Positions 36,122 to 47,265 are shown, counted from the first letter of the stretch. The stretch: DNA of 64,000 nt from Billgrantia desiderata (GCA_011742915.1 JAAQTN010000006.1:62001-126000); one strand, 5' to 3'. Translations and numbers: made by a program. Notes: generated from the sequence alone by a model not told the origin.

Positions 36122-37155
<1,034 letters not shown>

Positions 37156-37159
<4 letters not shown>

Positions 37160-37551
37160 GTGAATTCCGTCTGCCGCTGCGCGTCTACATCGAGGATACC
37201 GATGCCGGCGGCATCGTCTACTACGTCAACTACTTCAAGTACATGGAGCGGGCCCGCAGCGAATGGCTGCGTCAGCACGGCTTCACTCAGCGCGAGTTGC
37301 TCGACGCCGGCGTGCAGCTGGTCGTGCATCGCCTGGAGTGCCGCTATGCCAAGCCTGCTCGGCTCGACGACGAGCTGTGCGTCACCGCGGCCGTCGCATC
37401 GAGCGGGCGCTGTCGGCTGAGTTTCGCTCAGTCGGTACAGCGTGGTGGGGAACCCTTATGCGAAGCGCGTGTCGACATCGCCTGTCTGGATGCCACACGC
37501 CTCAAACCCAGACCCTGGCCGCCGGCACTCGCCGCGGTTCTCAATGCCTGA
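37156..37551 (+). CDS. ybgC: Tol-Pal system acyl-CoA thioesterase YbgC
   Basis: A 131-residue hot-dog fold thioesterase with the catalytic Asp in [22 protein letters not shown] (about residue 15). YbgC hydrolyses short-chain acyl-CoA and interacts with acyl carrier protein; its gene is fixed at the head of the tol-pal cluster. The GTG start overlaps the ruvB stop (GTGA). Confidence 0.92.
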
Positions 37552-37574
37552 ATGCAAGATCAGCGAGGATGCCC

Positions 37575-38264
37575 GTGAACGACTCTATGTCAATACCCCA
37601 CCTGATCATGAGCGCCAGCACCGTGGTGCAGCTGGTCATGCTGATCCTGGTGCTTGGCTCGATACTCTCCTGGGTGGTGATTTTCCAGCGTACGTTCGTC
37701 ATGCGTCGGGCCCGTGCGGCGCATCAGACCTTCGAAGAGCGCTTCTGGTCGGGTGTCGATCTCAACGAGCTCTATCGTGAAACGCCGTCGGAGCAAGAAA
37801 CCCAGGGCGCCGAGCATGTCTTTCGTGCCGGGTTCCGCGAATTCAACCGGCTGATGGCCAAGACCAAGAGCGCCGATGCCATCCTCGACGGCGTGCAGCG
37901 CAGCATGCGTGTGGCCTGGTCGCGGGAAGAGGAGCGTCTCACCCTGCATCTGGTATTCCTTGCCACCGTGGCGTCGGCGAGCCCCTACATCGGCCTGTTC
38001 GGCACGGTGTGGGGCATCATGGGCTCGTTCCAGGCGCTCTCCATGGCCCAGCAGGCCACGCTGGCCACCGTCGCGCCGTGGATTGCCGAGGCTCTGATCG
38101 CCACCGCCATGGGCCTGTTCGCCGCCATCCCCGCGGTTATCTTCTACAACCGCCTGTCGTCCGAGTCCGACCGGCTGCTGGGCAAGTACGAGGACTTCGC
38201 CGAGGAGTTCCACTCCATCCTGCACCGCAATCTGCAGGGCCGCAGCGAAGCCGGCACCGCCTGA
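37575..38264 (+). CDS. tolQ: Tol-Pal motor protein TolQ
   Basis: A 229-residue inner-membrane protein (E. coli 230) with three membrane helices: about residues 15-38, 133-155 and 167-190 (ASPYIGLFGTVWGIMGSF and WIAEALIATAMGLFAAIPAV). With TolR it forms the proton-driven motor that energises TolA. The GTG at 37575 has AGGA 5 bases upstream; an ATG at 37569 lies within that site. It begins 23 bases after ybgC. Confidence 0.94.
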   Translation: MNDSMSIPHLIMSASTVVQLVMLILVLGSILSWVVIFQRTFVMRRARAAHQTFEERFWSGVDLNELYRETPSEQETQGAEHVFRAGFREFNRLMAKTKSADAILDGVQRSMRVAWSREEERLTLHLVFLATVASASPYIGLFGTVWGIMGSFQALSMAQQATLATVAPWIAEALIATAMGLFAAIPAVIFYNRLSSESDRLLGKYEDFAEEFHSILHRNLQGRSEAGTA

Positions 38265-38276
38265 GGGAGTCGCGAC

Positions 38277-38714
38277 ATGCATGGTCCTTTCAATCGTGGC
38301 GGCCGCCGCAAGCCGATGGGGGAGATCAACGTCGTTCCCTTCATCGACGTCATGCTGGTTCTGCTGGTCATCTTCATGATCACGGCGCCGATGCTGACCC
38401 AGGGCGTTCAGATCGAGCTGCCTCAGGTCACCTCTGAGCCGATCGACTCACAGGAAGACCGCGACCCCATCATCGTGTCGGTGGATCGCGAGGGGGATTA
38501 TTACCTGTCGATCGGCGGCGAAGAGATGGCCGTGGATCTGGAGGAGCTCGGCGACCGGGTGCTGATTCTGCTCGAGCGTCAGCCCGGTACGCAGGTCATG
38601 GTGCGCGGCGACCGTTTCGTGCCCTACGGCGAGGTCGTGACCCTGATGAGTACGCTGCAGGTGTCGGGTGTGACCAACGTCGGGCTGATTTCCGAGCCGC
38701 CGCCGCGTGATTAA
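38277..38714 (+). CDS. tolR: Tol-Pal motor protein TolR
   Basis: A 145-residue protein with one N-terminal membrane helix (about 18-37, VVPFIDVMLVLLVIFMITAP) carrying the essential membrane Asp, and a periplasmic peptidoglycan-binding domain. It is the ExbD/MotB-like partner of TolQ. It follows TolQ by 12 bases and its end overlaps the reading frame region before tolA. Confidence 0.95.
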   Translation: MHGPFNRGGRRKPMGEINVVPFIDVMLVLLVIFMITAPMLTQGVQIELPQVTSEPIDSQEDRDPIIVSVDREGDYYLSIGGEEMAVDLEELGDRVLILLERQPGTQVMVRGDRFVPYGEVVTLMSTLQVSGVTNVGLISEPPPRD

Positions 38715-38745
38715 GAGCTTCTTGACCAGGACACTAGGAGACGTG

Positions 38746-39960
38746 ATGGCCCGACGTCAGCGCGGCCCTTCGCGCAGCTATGACAAGCCGGTCGGCTATG
38801 GCGTGCCCACGCTGCTGGCTATCGGCCTGCACGTGCTGGTCGTGGTGCTGAGCCTGGTCACTCTGCCGCAGCGTCAGCCGGCCGATCCCGAGTCGACGTC
38901 GATCGTGCAGGCGACACTGGTCAGCACCGAAACCACCACCGACCAGGCTCAGCGTGCCGAGGAGGCACGAGCGCGTGCCGCGGCGCGGCAGGCGGAAGAA
39001 GAGGCTCGCCAGGAAGAAGAGGCGCGCCAGGCCGAGGCCGAGGAGCAGGCGCGCGCCGAAGCCGAGCGTCAGGCGGCCGAAGAGCGTGCCCGCGAAGCCG
39101 AGCAGCAGCAGGCGGCACGTGAAGAGGAGGCTCGCCGGCTGCAGGAGGCCAGACAGGAAGCCGAGGCCGAGGCGCAGCGCCGGGCCGAGGAAGCCGAGCG
39201 CCAGGCGCGGCTGCGCGAGGAGCAGGAGGCCGAGCGTCAGCGCCAACAGGAAGCCGCGGCGGAAGCCGAACGCCAGCGCCAGCAGGAAGCACAGCAGCGC
39301 GCCGAAGAGGAGGCACGACGCCAGCGGGAAGCCGAGGAACAGCGCCAGCGCGAAGCCGAAGAGCAGCGTCGCCGCGAAGAGGAGGCCCAGCGTCAGCGCG
39401 AGGCCGAGGAACAGCGTCGCCGCGAGGAGGAGGCCCAGCGTCAGCGCGAGGCCGAGGAGCAGCGTCGCCGCGAGGAGGAAGCCCAGCGTCAGCGCGAGGC
39501 CGAGGAGCAGCGTCGCCGCGAGGAGGAAGCCCGGCGTCAGCGCGAGGCCGAAGAGCAGCGCCGTCGTGAGGAGGAAGCCCGGCGTGCGGCCGAAGCCGCC
39601 AGTCAGGGGCTCGATCGCGCCATCGAAGGTGAGTCGGATGCCGTGGCCAACGCCCGGCAGGCCCAGGAGGCCGCCAACAGCTTCATCAACCTGGTGCGCC
39701 GTGCCGTGGAGCAGGCGTGGGTGATTCCGCCCGGCGCCGGCGGCGGGCTTGCGGCCACGGTTCAGGTCCAGTTGGGTCCCTCAGGGGAGCTGTTTGGCGC
39801 TACCATTACTCAAAGTAGCGGAGATAGCAGTTTCGATCGCTCCGCCTTACAGGCTGTGGAAGCCGCCGCACCCTTTGGCGAACTGCGCCAATTGCCGCCG
39901 GCGGCACAACGTGACTTCCGCCAGTTCAATCTGCGTTTCACACCGGGAGATGTACGCTGA
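38746..39960 (+). CDS. tolA: TolA envelope-linking protein
   Basis: A 404-residue protein anchored by one helix (about residues 19-43), spanning the periplasm with a long Ala/Glu/Arg coiled coil (about 60-285) and ending in a globular domain (about 310-404) that contacts TolB, Pal and colicins. Part of the coil is made of 16-residue repeats. The ATG at 38746 has AGGAG 6 bases upstream; an in-frame GTG at 38707 overlaps tolR. The stop overlaps the tolB start by one base. High charge suits a halophile's periplasm. Confidence 0.94.
   Translation: MARRQRGPSRSYDKPVGYGVPTLLAIGLHVLVVVLSLVTLPQRQPADPESTSIVQATLVSTETTTDQAQRAEEARARAAARQAEEEARQEEEARQAEAEEQARAEAERQAAEERAREAEQQQAAREEEARRLQEARQEAEAEAQRRAEEAERQARLREEQEAERQRQQEAAAEAERQRQQEAQQRAEEEARRQREAEEQRQREAEEQRRREEEAQRQREAEEQRRREEEAQRQREAEEQRRREEEAQRQREAEEQRRREEEARRQREAEEQRRREEEARRAAEAASQGLDRAIEGESDAVANARQAQEAANSFINLVRRAVEQAWVIPPGAGGGLAATVQVQLGPSGELFGATITQSSGDSSFDRSALQAVEAAAPFGELRQLPPAAQRDFRQFNLRFTPGDVR
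39340..39579 (+). repeat. 48-bp tandem repeats in the TolA coiled coil
   Basis: About five copies of a 48-bp unit encode [16 protein letters not shown] with one or two substitutions; matching CGTCAGCGCGAG segments start near 39391, 39439, 39487 and 39535. The length varies the coil without shifting the frame. Confidence 0.85.
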
Positions 39961-41249
39961 TGAAAGCCCTGATGACCATCTGGTTGAGCGCCATGCTGTT
40001 GCTGTTCAGCTCGCTTGCCCAGGCCAATCTCACCATCGAGATCACACGCGGCAGTGACCGGGCCACTCCCATTGCCATAGTGCCGTTCTCCGCCGACGGC
40101 GAAAGCCTGCCCGAGGATGTGGCCCAGATCATCAGTGACAATCTGGAGCGCAGCGGCTATTTCGCGCCGCTGCCGCGCAATGCCATGTACGACCGTCCCA
40201 CTACCGGCGAAGAAGTGCGCTACGGCCAGTGGCGAGCGCTGGACGTGCGCTATCTGGTGGTGGGCCAGGTCAGCCGTGCAGCCGACGGCTATCGTATCCG
40301 TTACGAGCTGATGGACGTCAGCGGTCAGCGCCGCATGCTCGGCGAAAGCGTCAGCGCCGGCAGCAACGAGCTGCGCAGCGGTGCCCACTACGTGAGCGAC
40401 CAGATCTTCGAGGCCATCACCGGCATTCGCGGTGCGTTCTCGACCCGCATTGCCTACGTCACGGCACAGGGCACCGACCAGGACATGCAGTTCGGTCTCT
40501 ACGTGGCCGATGCCGACGGACACAACAGCCAGCAGGTGCTGAGCTCGCGTGAGCCGATCCTGTCGCCGGCCTGGTCGCCGGATGGACGCAAGCTGGCTTA
40601 TGTTTCCTTCGAGACCGAGCGTCCCGCCATCTACGTGCAGGAGGTGGGGACCGGGCAGCGTGCCCAGGTTGCGTCGTTCGACGGTATCAACGGCGCGCCG
40701 GCCTGGTCGCCGGACGGTCGTCGCCTGGCCATGACCCTGTCCAAGGACGGCCAGCCGGACATCTATATCATGGACGTGGGATCACGCAATCTCGAGCGCA
40801 TCACCAACAACTCGAGCATCGACACCGAGCCGGCCTGGTCGCCGGACGGTCGCAGCCTGATCTTCACCTCGGACCGCAGCGGCGGCCCGCAGATCTACCG
40901 CTACAGCTTCGGCAGCGGCCAGACCGAGCGCTTGACCTTCACCGGCAACTACAACGCCCGCGGGCGGCTGTCGCCGGATGGGGAGGCGCTGTTCCTGGTC
41001 CACCGCAGCAACAGCGGTTTTCAGGTTGCGCGCCAGGATCTCGGCTCTGGCCGTCTTGTCGTGATCAGTGAGACCCGTTCGGATGAGTCGCCTAGTGTTG
41101 CGCCCAACGGGACCATGGTAATCTTCGCCACCCAGCAAGGTAACAGCGGGGTGTTGGGGGCCGTGTCGGCCGATGGACGGGCGTCCTACCGGTTGCCTTC
41201 GGCGCGTGGTGACGTGCGTGAACCCGCATGGTCACCGTTCTTGAACTAG
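39960..41249 (+). CDS. tolB: Tol-Pal translocation protein TolB
   Basis: A 429-residue periplasmic protein with a signal peptide ([20 protein letters not shown], cut near residue 22), an N-terminal alpha/beta domain and a beta-propeller with repeated PAWSPDGR motifs. It binds Pal and is released by TolA during outer-membrane constriction. The start overlaps tolA by one base. Confidence 0.96.
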   Translation: MKALMTIWLSAMLLLFSSLAQANLTIEITRGSDRATPIAIVPFSADGESLPEDVAQIISDNLERSGYFAPLPRNAMYDRPTTGEEVRYGQWRALDVRYLVVGQVSRAADGYRIRYELMDVSGQRRMLGESVSAGSNELRSGAHYVSDQIFEAITGIRGAFSTRIAYVTAQGTDQDMQFGLYVADADGHNSQQVLSSREPILSPAWSPDGRKLAYVSFETERPAIYVQEVGTGQRAQVASFDGINGAPAWSPDGRRLAMTLSKDGQPDIYIMDVGSRNLERITNNSSIDTEPAWSPDGRSLIFTSDRSGGPQIYRYSFGSGQTERLTFTGNYNARGRLSPDGEALFLVHRSNSGFQVARQDLGSGRLVVISETRSDESPSVAPNGTMVIFATQQGNSGVLGAVSADGRASYRLPSARGDVREPAWSPFLN

Positions 41250-41286
41250 TGGTACGTGTCATTCGAGTCCTTTGAGGAGTTTGACG

Positions 41287-41823
41287 ATGCAATTCAAGTC
41301 ACATGCCAGAACTCTGGCAATTGCCCTGTCTCTTGCCCTGATTGCCGGCTGTTCCAGCACCGGTGGCAGCCGTGACGGGTCCATGGATGGCACACGCGCC
41401 GATGGTGGCGTCGGTACGGGCACTGCCGGCGCTGGTCAGGTGAGCGGTACCGGTGTCAGCGGCGATCGTGCCGGCCAGCAGGCCGACGGCCGCATCCCCG
41501 ACGTTCGCACCATCTATTTCGACTTCGACCGTGACACCATTCGTCCGGAGTTCGAATCGGTCCTGGTCGCTCATGCCCGCTACCTGCGCTCCAACGGCAA
41601 TGCCCGCGTCGTACTGCAGGGCCACACCGACGAGCGCGGCACCCGCGAGTACAACATGGCGCTGGGTGAGCGTCGTGCCAACTCGGTGAAGCGCTTCCTC
41701 GAGGTGCAGGGCGTCTCTCCGTCCCAGCTCCAGGTGGTCAGCTACGGTGAAGAGCGTCTGGCGGTACGTGGCAACAGCGAAGATGCTCATGCCCAGAACC
41801 GTCGCGTGGTCTTTGCCTACTGA
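41287..41823 (+). CDS. pal: Peptidoglycan-associated lipoprotein Pal
   Basis: A 178-residue lipoprotein with lipobox LIAGC, a Gly/Thr linker and an OmpA-like C-terminal domain (about 70-178) including LQGHTDERGTREYNMALGER, which binds peptidoglycan. It tethers the outer membrane to the cell wall. GAGGAG lies upstream. Follows tolB by 37 bases. Confidence 0.96.
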   Translation: MQFKSHARTLAIALSLALIAGCSSTGGSRDGSMDGTRADGGVGTGTAGAGQVSGTGVSGDRAGQQADGRIPDVRTIYFDFDRDTIRPEFESVLVAHARYLRSNGNARVVLQGHTDERGTREYNMALGERRANSVKRFLEVQGVSPSQLQVVSYGEERLAVRGNSEDAHAQNRRVVFAY

Positions 41824-41859
41824 GCGAACTGGCGCCGATCAGCGCCGAGGGAGTGAAGC

Positions 41860-42630
41860 ATGAAACACAGTCTGAAAAGGCTGTGCGGCGCGGGAGCCCT
41901 GGTGCTCCCGCTGTCCGTGATGAGCCTTGTCGAAGCGCAGCAGCGCCCGATCGTGGAAGACCGCACCGCGCAGCCCCGTGGGTTCATGGAGCAGGCCGAA
42001 GTGCGTGAAGAGCCCGGTGGTAGCCTGGTGCTCTACAACCAGTTGCAGGACCATCAGCGCGAGATCCAGCAGCTGCGCGGCCAGATCGAGGAACTGCGTC
42101 ACCAGCTCGAACAGCTGCGCAACCAGACCCGACAGCAGTACATGGATCTCGACGAGCGGATCACCGCCGGTAGCGCCGGTATCCAGACCAGCCCCGAGGT
42201 CGATCAGGAAGCGGCTCGTCAGGTCGCGCAGACCCCGTCTCCCAGCGGCACCAGTCCCGACGCACAGGCCGCCTATCAGGCCGCCTTCGCCAAGGTGCAG
42301 GCGCGCCAGTTCGGCGAGGCCATCCAGGCGTTCGATGCCTTCGTCGTCGACTACCCCGACACCACGCTCACGGCCAACGGCTACTACTGGCTGGGCGAGT
42401 TGCACTCGGCGGAGGCCAACCTGGATCAGGCCGAGACGGCATTCCGCACGGTCATCGACGACTACCCGCAGAGCAGCAAGGTGCCGGATGCCCTGTACAA
42501 GTTGGGTCTGATCAAGGCGCGCCAGGGTGAACTGGAGGAGAGCCGCGGCCTGCTCGAACGGGTGCGTGACGACTATCCTGACAGTAGTGCCGCCGGCCTT
42601 GCCAACGATTTCCTGCGCCAGTCACTGTAA
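41860..42630 (+). CDS. cpoB: Cell-division coordinator CpoB (YbgF)
   Basis: A 256-residue periplasmic protein with a signal peptide ending near SLVEAQ, an N-terminal trimerising coiled coil (about 50-90, with EIQQLRGQIEELRHQLEQLR) and C-terminal TPR repeats (about 130-250). CpoB links Tol activity to peptidoglycan synthesis by PBP1B. It completes the tol-pal operon. Confidence 0.93.
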   Translation: MKHSLKRLCGAGALVLPLSVMSLVEAQQRPIVEDRTAQPRGFMEQAEVREEPGGSLVLYNQLQDHQREIQQLRGQIEELRHQLEQLRNQTRQQYMDLDERITAGSAGIQTSPEVDQEAARQVAQTPSPSGTSPDAQAAYQAAFAKVQARQFGEAIQAFDAFVVDYPDTTLTANGYYWLGELHSAEANLDQAETAFRTVIDDYPQSSKVPDALYKLGLIKARQGELEESRGLLERVRDDYPDSSAAGLANDFLRQSL

Positions 42631-42657
42631 CGGACTGGCCCTGCCCAAGGAGTGAAG

Positions 42658-43416
42658 ATGACCTGCAAGTTCGACTACGAGGCGCCCGCCGATCTGCTTC
42701 GCGATCGCATCGTTCTGGTGACGGGGGCCGGTGACGGCATCGGTCGCGCCGCTGCGCTGGCCTATGCCCGTCACGGTGCCACGGTGATCCTGCTGGGACG
42801 CACCATCGCCAAGCTGGAAAAGGTCTACGACGAGATCGAGGCCGCCGGCGGGCCTCAGCCGGCCATCTTTCCGCTCAATCTCGAAGGCGCCACGCTGAAG
42901 GACTACCACGACATGGCCGAGACGCTGGACAAGGAGTTCGGCCGGCTCGATGGCATTCTGCACAACGCGGGCCTGCTCGGTCGCATCACCCCGTTCGAGC
43001 AGTACAACCCCGAGCTGTGGGATCAGGTCATGCAGATCAACATCAACGGCCCGGTGTGGATGACCCAGGCTCTGCTGCCGCTGCTGAAGTCCTCACCCGA
43101 TGCTTCCGTGGTGTTCACGTCATCGAGCGTGGGGCGCAAGGGGCGTGCCTACTGGGGCGCCTATGCCGTCTCCAAGTTCGCCACCGAGGGTTTCATGGAA
43201 GTGCTGGCGGATGAGGTCGAGCACCTGGGCACGATTCGGGTCAACACCCTCAACCCGGGGGCGACCCGCACCAAGATGCGCGCCAACGCCTATCCGGGAG
43301 AAGACCCGCAGACGCTGCGTACGCCGGAAGAGATCATGCCGACCTATCTGTGGCTGATGGGACCGGATAGCAAGGGTTATAACGGCCAGCGCTTCGACGC
43401 CCAGCCGCCCAAGTAA
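42658..43416 (+). CDS. yciK: YciK-family short-chain oxidoreductase
   Basis: A 252-residue SDR with TGAGDGIG (about residues 21-28), HNAGLLG, and the catalytic Ser and YxxxK in SSVGRKGRAYWGAYAVSK. The ITPFEQYNPELWDQVMQIN block marks the YciK subgroup, of unknown substrate. The ATG at 42658 has AGGAG 6 bases upstream; a GTG at 42652 overlaps it. In pseudomonads yciK sits beside mupP and ubiG as it does here. Confidence 0.88.
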   Translation: MTCKFDYEAPADLLRDRIVLVTGAGDGIGRAAALAYARHGATVILLGRTIAKLEKVYDEIEAAGGPQPAIFPLNLEGATLKDYHDMAETLDKEFGRLDGILHNAGLLGRITPFEQYNPELWDQVMQININGPVWMTQALLPLLKSSPDASVVFTSSSVGRKGRAYWGAYAVSKFATEGFMEVLADEVEHLGTIRVNTLNPGATRTKMRANAYPGEDPQTLRTPEEIMPTYLWLMGPDSKGYNGQRFDAQPPK

Positions 43417-43428
43417 GCAAATGGCTGC

Positions 43429-43454
43429 AGCCTGCCTGGTGACTCAGGCAGGCT
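43429..43454. terminator. Bidirectional hairpin between yciK and mupP-like
   Basis: AGCCTGCCTG and CAGGCAGGCT form a perfect 10-bp stem around GTGACT. It covers the stop codon of the convergent mupP-like gene. Confidence 0.7.
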
Positions 43455-44109
43455 GAAGCAGTGCCTCCACCAGCGCTTCGCAGGTCTCGAACCAGAGATC
43501 GGCCGGCCACTGCCGGTAATCCTCACCCTCCTCGATGTAACCGTAACCCACGGCGACGGCGACCATGCCGGCGGCGCGGGCGGCCTGCATGTCGCGCAGG
43601 TGGTCGCCGATGTACCAGCAGCGGGCGGGAGCGACGTCCAGCCGTTCGGCCGCCACCCACAGCGGTTCCGGCGCCGGCTTGCGCTGCGGCAGGTCGTCGG
43701 CGCAGAGCAGGGCGCCGGGGGTCAGCCCCAGGCTCTCGATCAGCGGGGCGGCGTAGGCGCGCGGCTTGTTGGTGACGATGCCCCAAGGGCGTTGCTGCGC
43801 CTCCCACCTGGCCAGCAGCCGGTCGAGATGGGGGAACAAACAGCTCTCGTCGGCCACTGCTCGGCCGTAGGCATCGAGCAGGAACTGACGCGCTTCGTCA
43901 TGGCCGTGATGCGTCTTGTCCAGACCCAGCGCCAGGGCGACCAGGGCGCTGCCGCCATTCGATACCTGCGCGCGAATCACCGGGTAGGGCAGCGGTTCCA
44001 TGCCGTGATGGGCGCGCAAGGCATTCGTCGCCCGCGCCAGGTCGGGGGCGGTATCGACCAGGGTGCCGTCGAGGTCGAACAGCAACGCCTCGGGAGATGG
44101 CACCTTCAT
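43444..44109 (-). CDS. mupP: HAD phosphatase, MupP/Gph-like
   Basis: A 221-residue HAD-superfamily phosphatase with the DxDGT motif [16 protein letters not shown] (about residues 11-16). Candidates are N-acetylmuramic-acid-6-phosphate phosphatase (MupP, peptidoglycan recycling) and phosphoglycolate phosphatase (Gph). The gene neighbourhood ubiG-mupP-yciK matches Pseudomonas and supports MupP. Its start overlaps the ubiG stop by 2 bases, so it is coupled to ubiG. Confidence 0.75.
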   Translation of the reverse strand: MKVPSPEALLFDLDGTLVDTAPDLARATNALRAHHGMEPLPYPVIRAQVSNGGSALVALALGLDKTHHGHDEARQFLLDAYGRAVADESCLFPHLDRLLARWEAQQRPWGIVTNKPRAYAAPLIESLGLTPGALLCADDLPQRKPAPEPLWVAAERLDVAPARCWYIGDHLRDMQAARAAGMVAVAVGYGYIEEGEDYRQWPADLWFETCEALVEALLQPA

Positions 44110-44825
44110 GCCTGCTCCCGGCGGCAGTGCACCAGATAGTTGACCGACACGTCGCTTGCCGACAGGCGATAGCGCCGCGTCAGGGGATTGTAGACCAGGC
44201 CGCTCTGTTCACGGACGCTGAGGCCATGCTCGCGGCACCATCCGGCAAGCTCGGAAGGGCGAATGAACTTGCGGTACTCGTGCGTGCCGCGGGGCAGCAT
44301 CTGCAGCAGGTATTCGGCAGCGACGATGGCCAGGGCGTAGGCCTTGGGGTTGCGGTTGATGGTCGAGAAGAAGAGGTGTCCGCCGGGCTTGACCAGGGTC
44401 GCGCAGGCCTGGATCACCGAGCCCGGGTCGGGCACGTGCTCGAGCATCTCCATGCAGGTCACCACGTCATATTCGCCGGGATGTTCGGCGGCCATGGCCT
44501 CGGCGCTGGCCTGGCGATATTCCACCTCGACGCCGCTCTCCAGCGCATGCAGGCGGGCCACGCCAAGCGGTGCCTCGCCCATGTCCACACCGGTGACACG
44601 AGCGCCGCGATGGGCCATGGCTTCGGCAAGGATGCCGCCACCGCAGCCGACGTCCAGCACCTTGCGCCCGGCCAGGCCGCAGCGGGCATCGATGAAATCC
44701 AGACGCAGCGGATTGATGTCATGCAGCGGCTTGAACTCGCTCTGAGGGTCCCACCAGCGGCTGGCCAGAGCCTCGAACTTGGCGATCTCGCCCTGGTCGA
44801 CGTTGTGGTGGAAACTTGCACTCAT
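44106..44825 (-). CDS. ubiG: Ubiquinone O-methyltransferase
   Basis: A 239-residue SAM-dependent enzyme methylating two steps of ubiquinone synthesis. The SAM motif is [16 protein letters not shown] (about residue 53), and [23 protein letters not shown] at the N-terminus is typical of UbiG. The ATG at 44825 has GGAGA 7 bases upstream; the frame to 44885 adds an unlikely extension. It is divergent from galU. Confidence 0.94.
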   Translation of the reverse strand: MSASFHHNVDQGEIAKFEALASRWWDPQSEFKPLHDINPLRLDFIDARCGLAGRKVLDVGCGGGILAEAMAHRGARVTGVDMGEAPLGVARLHALESGVEVEYRQASAEAMAAEHPGEYDVVTCMEMLEHVPDPGSVIQACATLVKPGGHLFFSTINRNPKAYALAIVAAEYLLQMLPRGTHEYRKFIRPSELAGWCREHGLSVREQSGLVYNPLTRRYRLSASDVSVNYLVHCRREQA

Positions 44826-44980
44826 GTGATCTCTCCGTGTCAATTGGGCTGGCACCCTGGCAACATTCTTTACCTTCGGTATCATGCGCTATTGTACCCG
44901 TAGCTGCCCGGGCTTTCCCATGATGGAATCTAGGACAGGCCCGGGGCAGCTTCTTTCCACCAACCGACAAGGAAGGCACC

Positions 44981-45871
44981 ATGATCCGCAAGGCCGTTCT
45001 GCCCGTTGCTGGTTTCGGCACCCGCTGTCTGCCGGCTTCGAAGGCGATCCCCAAGGAGATGATCACCATCGTCGATCGTCCCGTGATCCAGTATGTGGTC
45101 GACGAGGCGGTCAAGGCCGGTATCCGCGACATCGTGCTGGTGACCCACGCCAGCAAGAGCGCCATCGAGAACCACTTCGACACCCATTTCGAACTGGAGG
45201 CCACCCTCGAGGCCAAGAACAAGCAGGAGCTGCTCGATGAGCTGCGCTCCATCGTCCCCGCCGACGTCAACATCATCAGCGTACGCCAGCACGAGCCGCT
45301 GGGTCTCGGCCATGCCGTGCTCTGCGCGCGTCCGGTGATCGGTGACGACGAACCGTTCGCGGTGCTGCTCCCCGACGTGCTGGTGGATGATGATGGTCTG
45401 TCTCGCAACGACCTCGCCGGCATGCTCGACGCCTACGAAGCCACCGGACGCTCGCAGCTGATGGTCGAGGACGTGCCGTGGGAGAACGTGCACAAGTACG
45501 GCATCGTTAGCCCCGAAGGCGAGCCGCCAGCAGCCGGCAAGTCCTGCCCGCTGGCCGGTGTGGTCGAGAAGCCGGCTCGGGAGCAGGCCCCGTCCAACCT
45601 GGCCGTTATCGGCCGCTACGTGCTGCCGGGCAGCATCTTTGCGCTGCTGGCCGAGACGCCGCCCGGGGCCGGCGACGAGATCCAGCTCACCGACGCCATC
45701 GAGACGCTGCGCCAGCGCGAGGGGGTCGATGCCTGGCGCATGTGCGGCAAGACCTACGACTGTGGGCATCAGTTGGGCTATCTCGAGGCCACGTTGGTAT
45801 ACGCCCGGCGCCATCCTCGTTTCGGCGAGGGATTCCGCGAGCTGCTCGCTCGCTATAGCCAAGCGGGGTAA
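44981..45871 (+). CDS. galU: UTP--glucose-1-phosphate uridylyltransferase
   Basis: A 296-residue nucleotidyltransferase making UDP-glucose. The N-terminal AVLPVAGFGTRCLPASKAIPKEM motif binds UTP, and PLGLGHAVLCARP and VVEKPA blocks are present. AAGGAAGG lies upstream of the ATG. UDP-glucose feeds surface polysaccharide. It is followed 5 bases later by a UDP-glucose-dehydrogenase-like gene. Confidence 0.95.
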   Translation: MIRKAVLPVAGFGTRCLPASKAIPKEMITIVDRPVIQYVVDEAVKAGIRDIVLVTHASKSAIENHFDTHFELEATLEAKNKQELLDELRSIVPADVNIISVRQHEPLGLGHAVLCARPVIGDDEPFAVLLPDVLVDDDGLSRNDLAGMLDAYEATGRSQLMVEDVPWENVHKYGIVSPEGEPPAAGKSCPLAGVVEKPAREQAPSNLAVIGRYVLPGSIFALLAETPPGAGDEIQLTDAIETLRQREGVDAWRMCGKTYDCGHQLGYLEATLVYARRHPRFGEGFRELLARYSQAG

Positions 45872-45876
45872 GTATC

Positions 45877-47169
45877 ATGCGCGTACAGATACATGGCAGC
45901 GAACTGGCGGCGGCTACGGCCGCCGCAGCGCTCTCCTGGGTCGGCCACCAGGTCCGTTGGGTACCGCATGCCTCGATGCGCTGGCCGGCACTGCAGGCCG
46001 CCGACTGGCTGCGAAGAGAGCCTGATCTGCTCGAGCGTCTGGAGGAGGGGCTGGAGCAGGGCACCCTGAGCCTGGCCAATGGCGAGGGTTCGAACCCAGG
46101 CGAAGCGATCGACATTCTCTGGCTCGCGCTGTCGCCGGAACAGCGTGAGGAGGCCGACGAGCTGGTGGCGGAGGTCGCCGGGAGCCAGCAAGGCGCGCTC
46201 ATTCTCATCAACAACTCCACCTTTCCGGTGGGCGAGACCGAACGCCTGGAGATACGCCTCGGTGGCAACGGCCGGCGCGCCGTCGCTCTGGTCGACATGA
46301 TCGAGGAGGGGCGCGCCTGGGCCAGCTTCACCCGTCCCGGTCGCTGGCTGCTGGGCTGCGACGACGAGCATGCCGAGGCGCAGGTCCGCGAGCTGTTGAG
46401 AGCGTTCAATCGGCGGCGTGACGTGATGCAGCTCATGCCGCGGCGTGCCGCGGAGCTGACCAAGCTGGCGACGATCGGCATGCTGGCGACCCGTATCAGC
46501 TACATGAACGAGATTGCCGGACTGGCCGACAGCCTGGGGGTCGACGTGGAGTTCGTGCGCCAGGGGATGGGCGCGGACTCCCGCATCGGGTACGAATACC
46601 TCTACCCAGGCTGCGGCTTCGGCGGGCCGCATTTCTCCCGCGATCTGATGCGTCTGGCCGATGTTCAGGAGGCCAGCGGGCGTCAATCCGCGCTGCTCGA
46701 ACAGGTGCTGGACATCAACGAGCAGAAGAAGGAGACCCTGTTCCGCAAGCTGTGGACTCATTTCCACGGCCAGCTCGAAGGGCGCACCGTGGCGATCTGG
46801 GGGGCCGCTTTCAAGCCCGGCTCGGCGCGTATCGACCATGCACCGGTGCTGACCCTGCTGCGGGCGCTGTGGGCCCAGGGGGTGCGAGTGCAGCTGCACG
46901 ATCCGGCAGCCGTGCCGGCACTGCGCGCCGAGGTGGGGGATCATCCCCTGCTCAGCCTGTTCGACGGCGACCCGTACGCCGCCTGCGAGAATGCCGACGC
47001 GCTGATGCTGGTCACCGAGTGGAAGCACTACTGGAATCCCGACTGGTCGCGACTGGCCGGTTTGCTCAACGAGAAGCTGCTGCTGGACGGACGCAACATC
47101 TACGACCCCGCCCATGTGGCCAGCTGGGGGCTGGTCTATCGCGGTATCGGTCGGCGTGCCGAACCCTGA
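45877..47169 (+). CDS. UDP-glucose dehydrogenase-like protein lacking catalytic residues
   Basis: A 430-residue protein with the overall layout of UDP-glucose/GDP-mannose dehydrogenases. The N-terminal Rossmann glycine motif (GTGYVG in the family) reads GSELAA (residues 7-12). The K of AELTKLATIGMLATRISYMNEIA is kept at 196, but the Asn expected four residues on is Ile200. Where active enzymes have GGSCFPKD with the catalytic Cys, this has GGPHFSRD, so Cys is H252, with a different Cys at 246. The C-terminal domain (about 290-425) is more usual. It is coupled to galU. I expect no normal dehydrogenase activity. Confidence 0.7.
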   Translation: MRVQIHGSELAAATAAAALSWVGHQVRWVPHASMRWPALQAADWLRREPDLLERLEEGLEQGTLSLANGEGSNPGEAIDILWLALSPEQREEADELVAEVAGSQQGALILINNSTFPVGETERLEIRLGGNGRRAVALVDMIEEGRAWASFTRPGRWLLGCDDEHAEAQVRELLRAFNRRRDVMQLMPRRAAELTKLATIGMLATRISYMNEIAGLADSLGVDVEFVRQGMGADSRIGYEYLYPGCGFGGPHFSRDLMRLADVQEASGRQSALLEQVLDINEQKKETLFRKLWTHFHGQLEGRTVAIWGAAFKPGSARIDHAPVLTLLRALWAQGVRVQLHDPAAVPALRAEVGDHPLLSLFDGDPYAACENADALMLVTEWKHYWNPDWSRLAGLLNEKLLLDGRNIYDPAHVASWGLVYRGIGRRAEP

Positions 47170-47265
47170 GAGAGCTCGACGCGTTGAGGTGGCAGTGTGC
47201 GCGCAGGCGTGCAACCTGCTTACAATGGTGGGGCGCCTGCCGCACCTGCCCACAAGGAGTTCGAC

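Noticed and set aside
39340..39579. Regular spaced repeats resembling a CRISPR array
   Set aside because: The repeats are in-frame coding units of the TolA coil, directly adjacent with no unique spacers and no cas genes.
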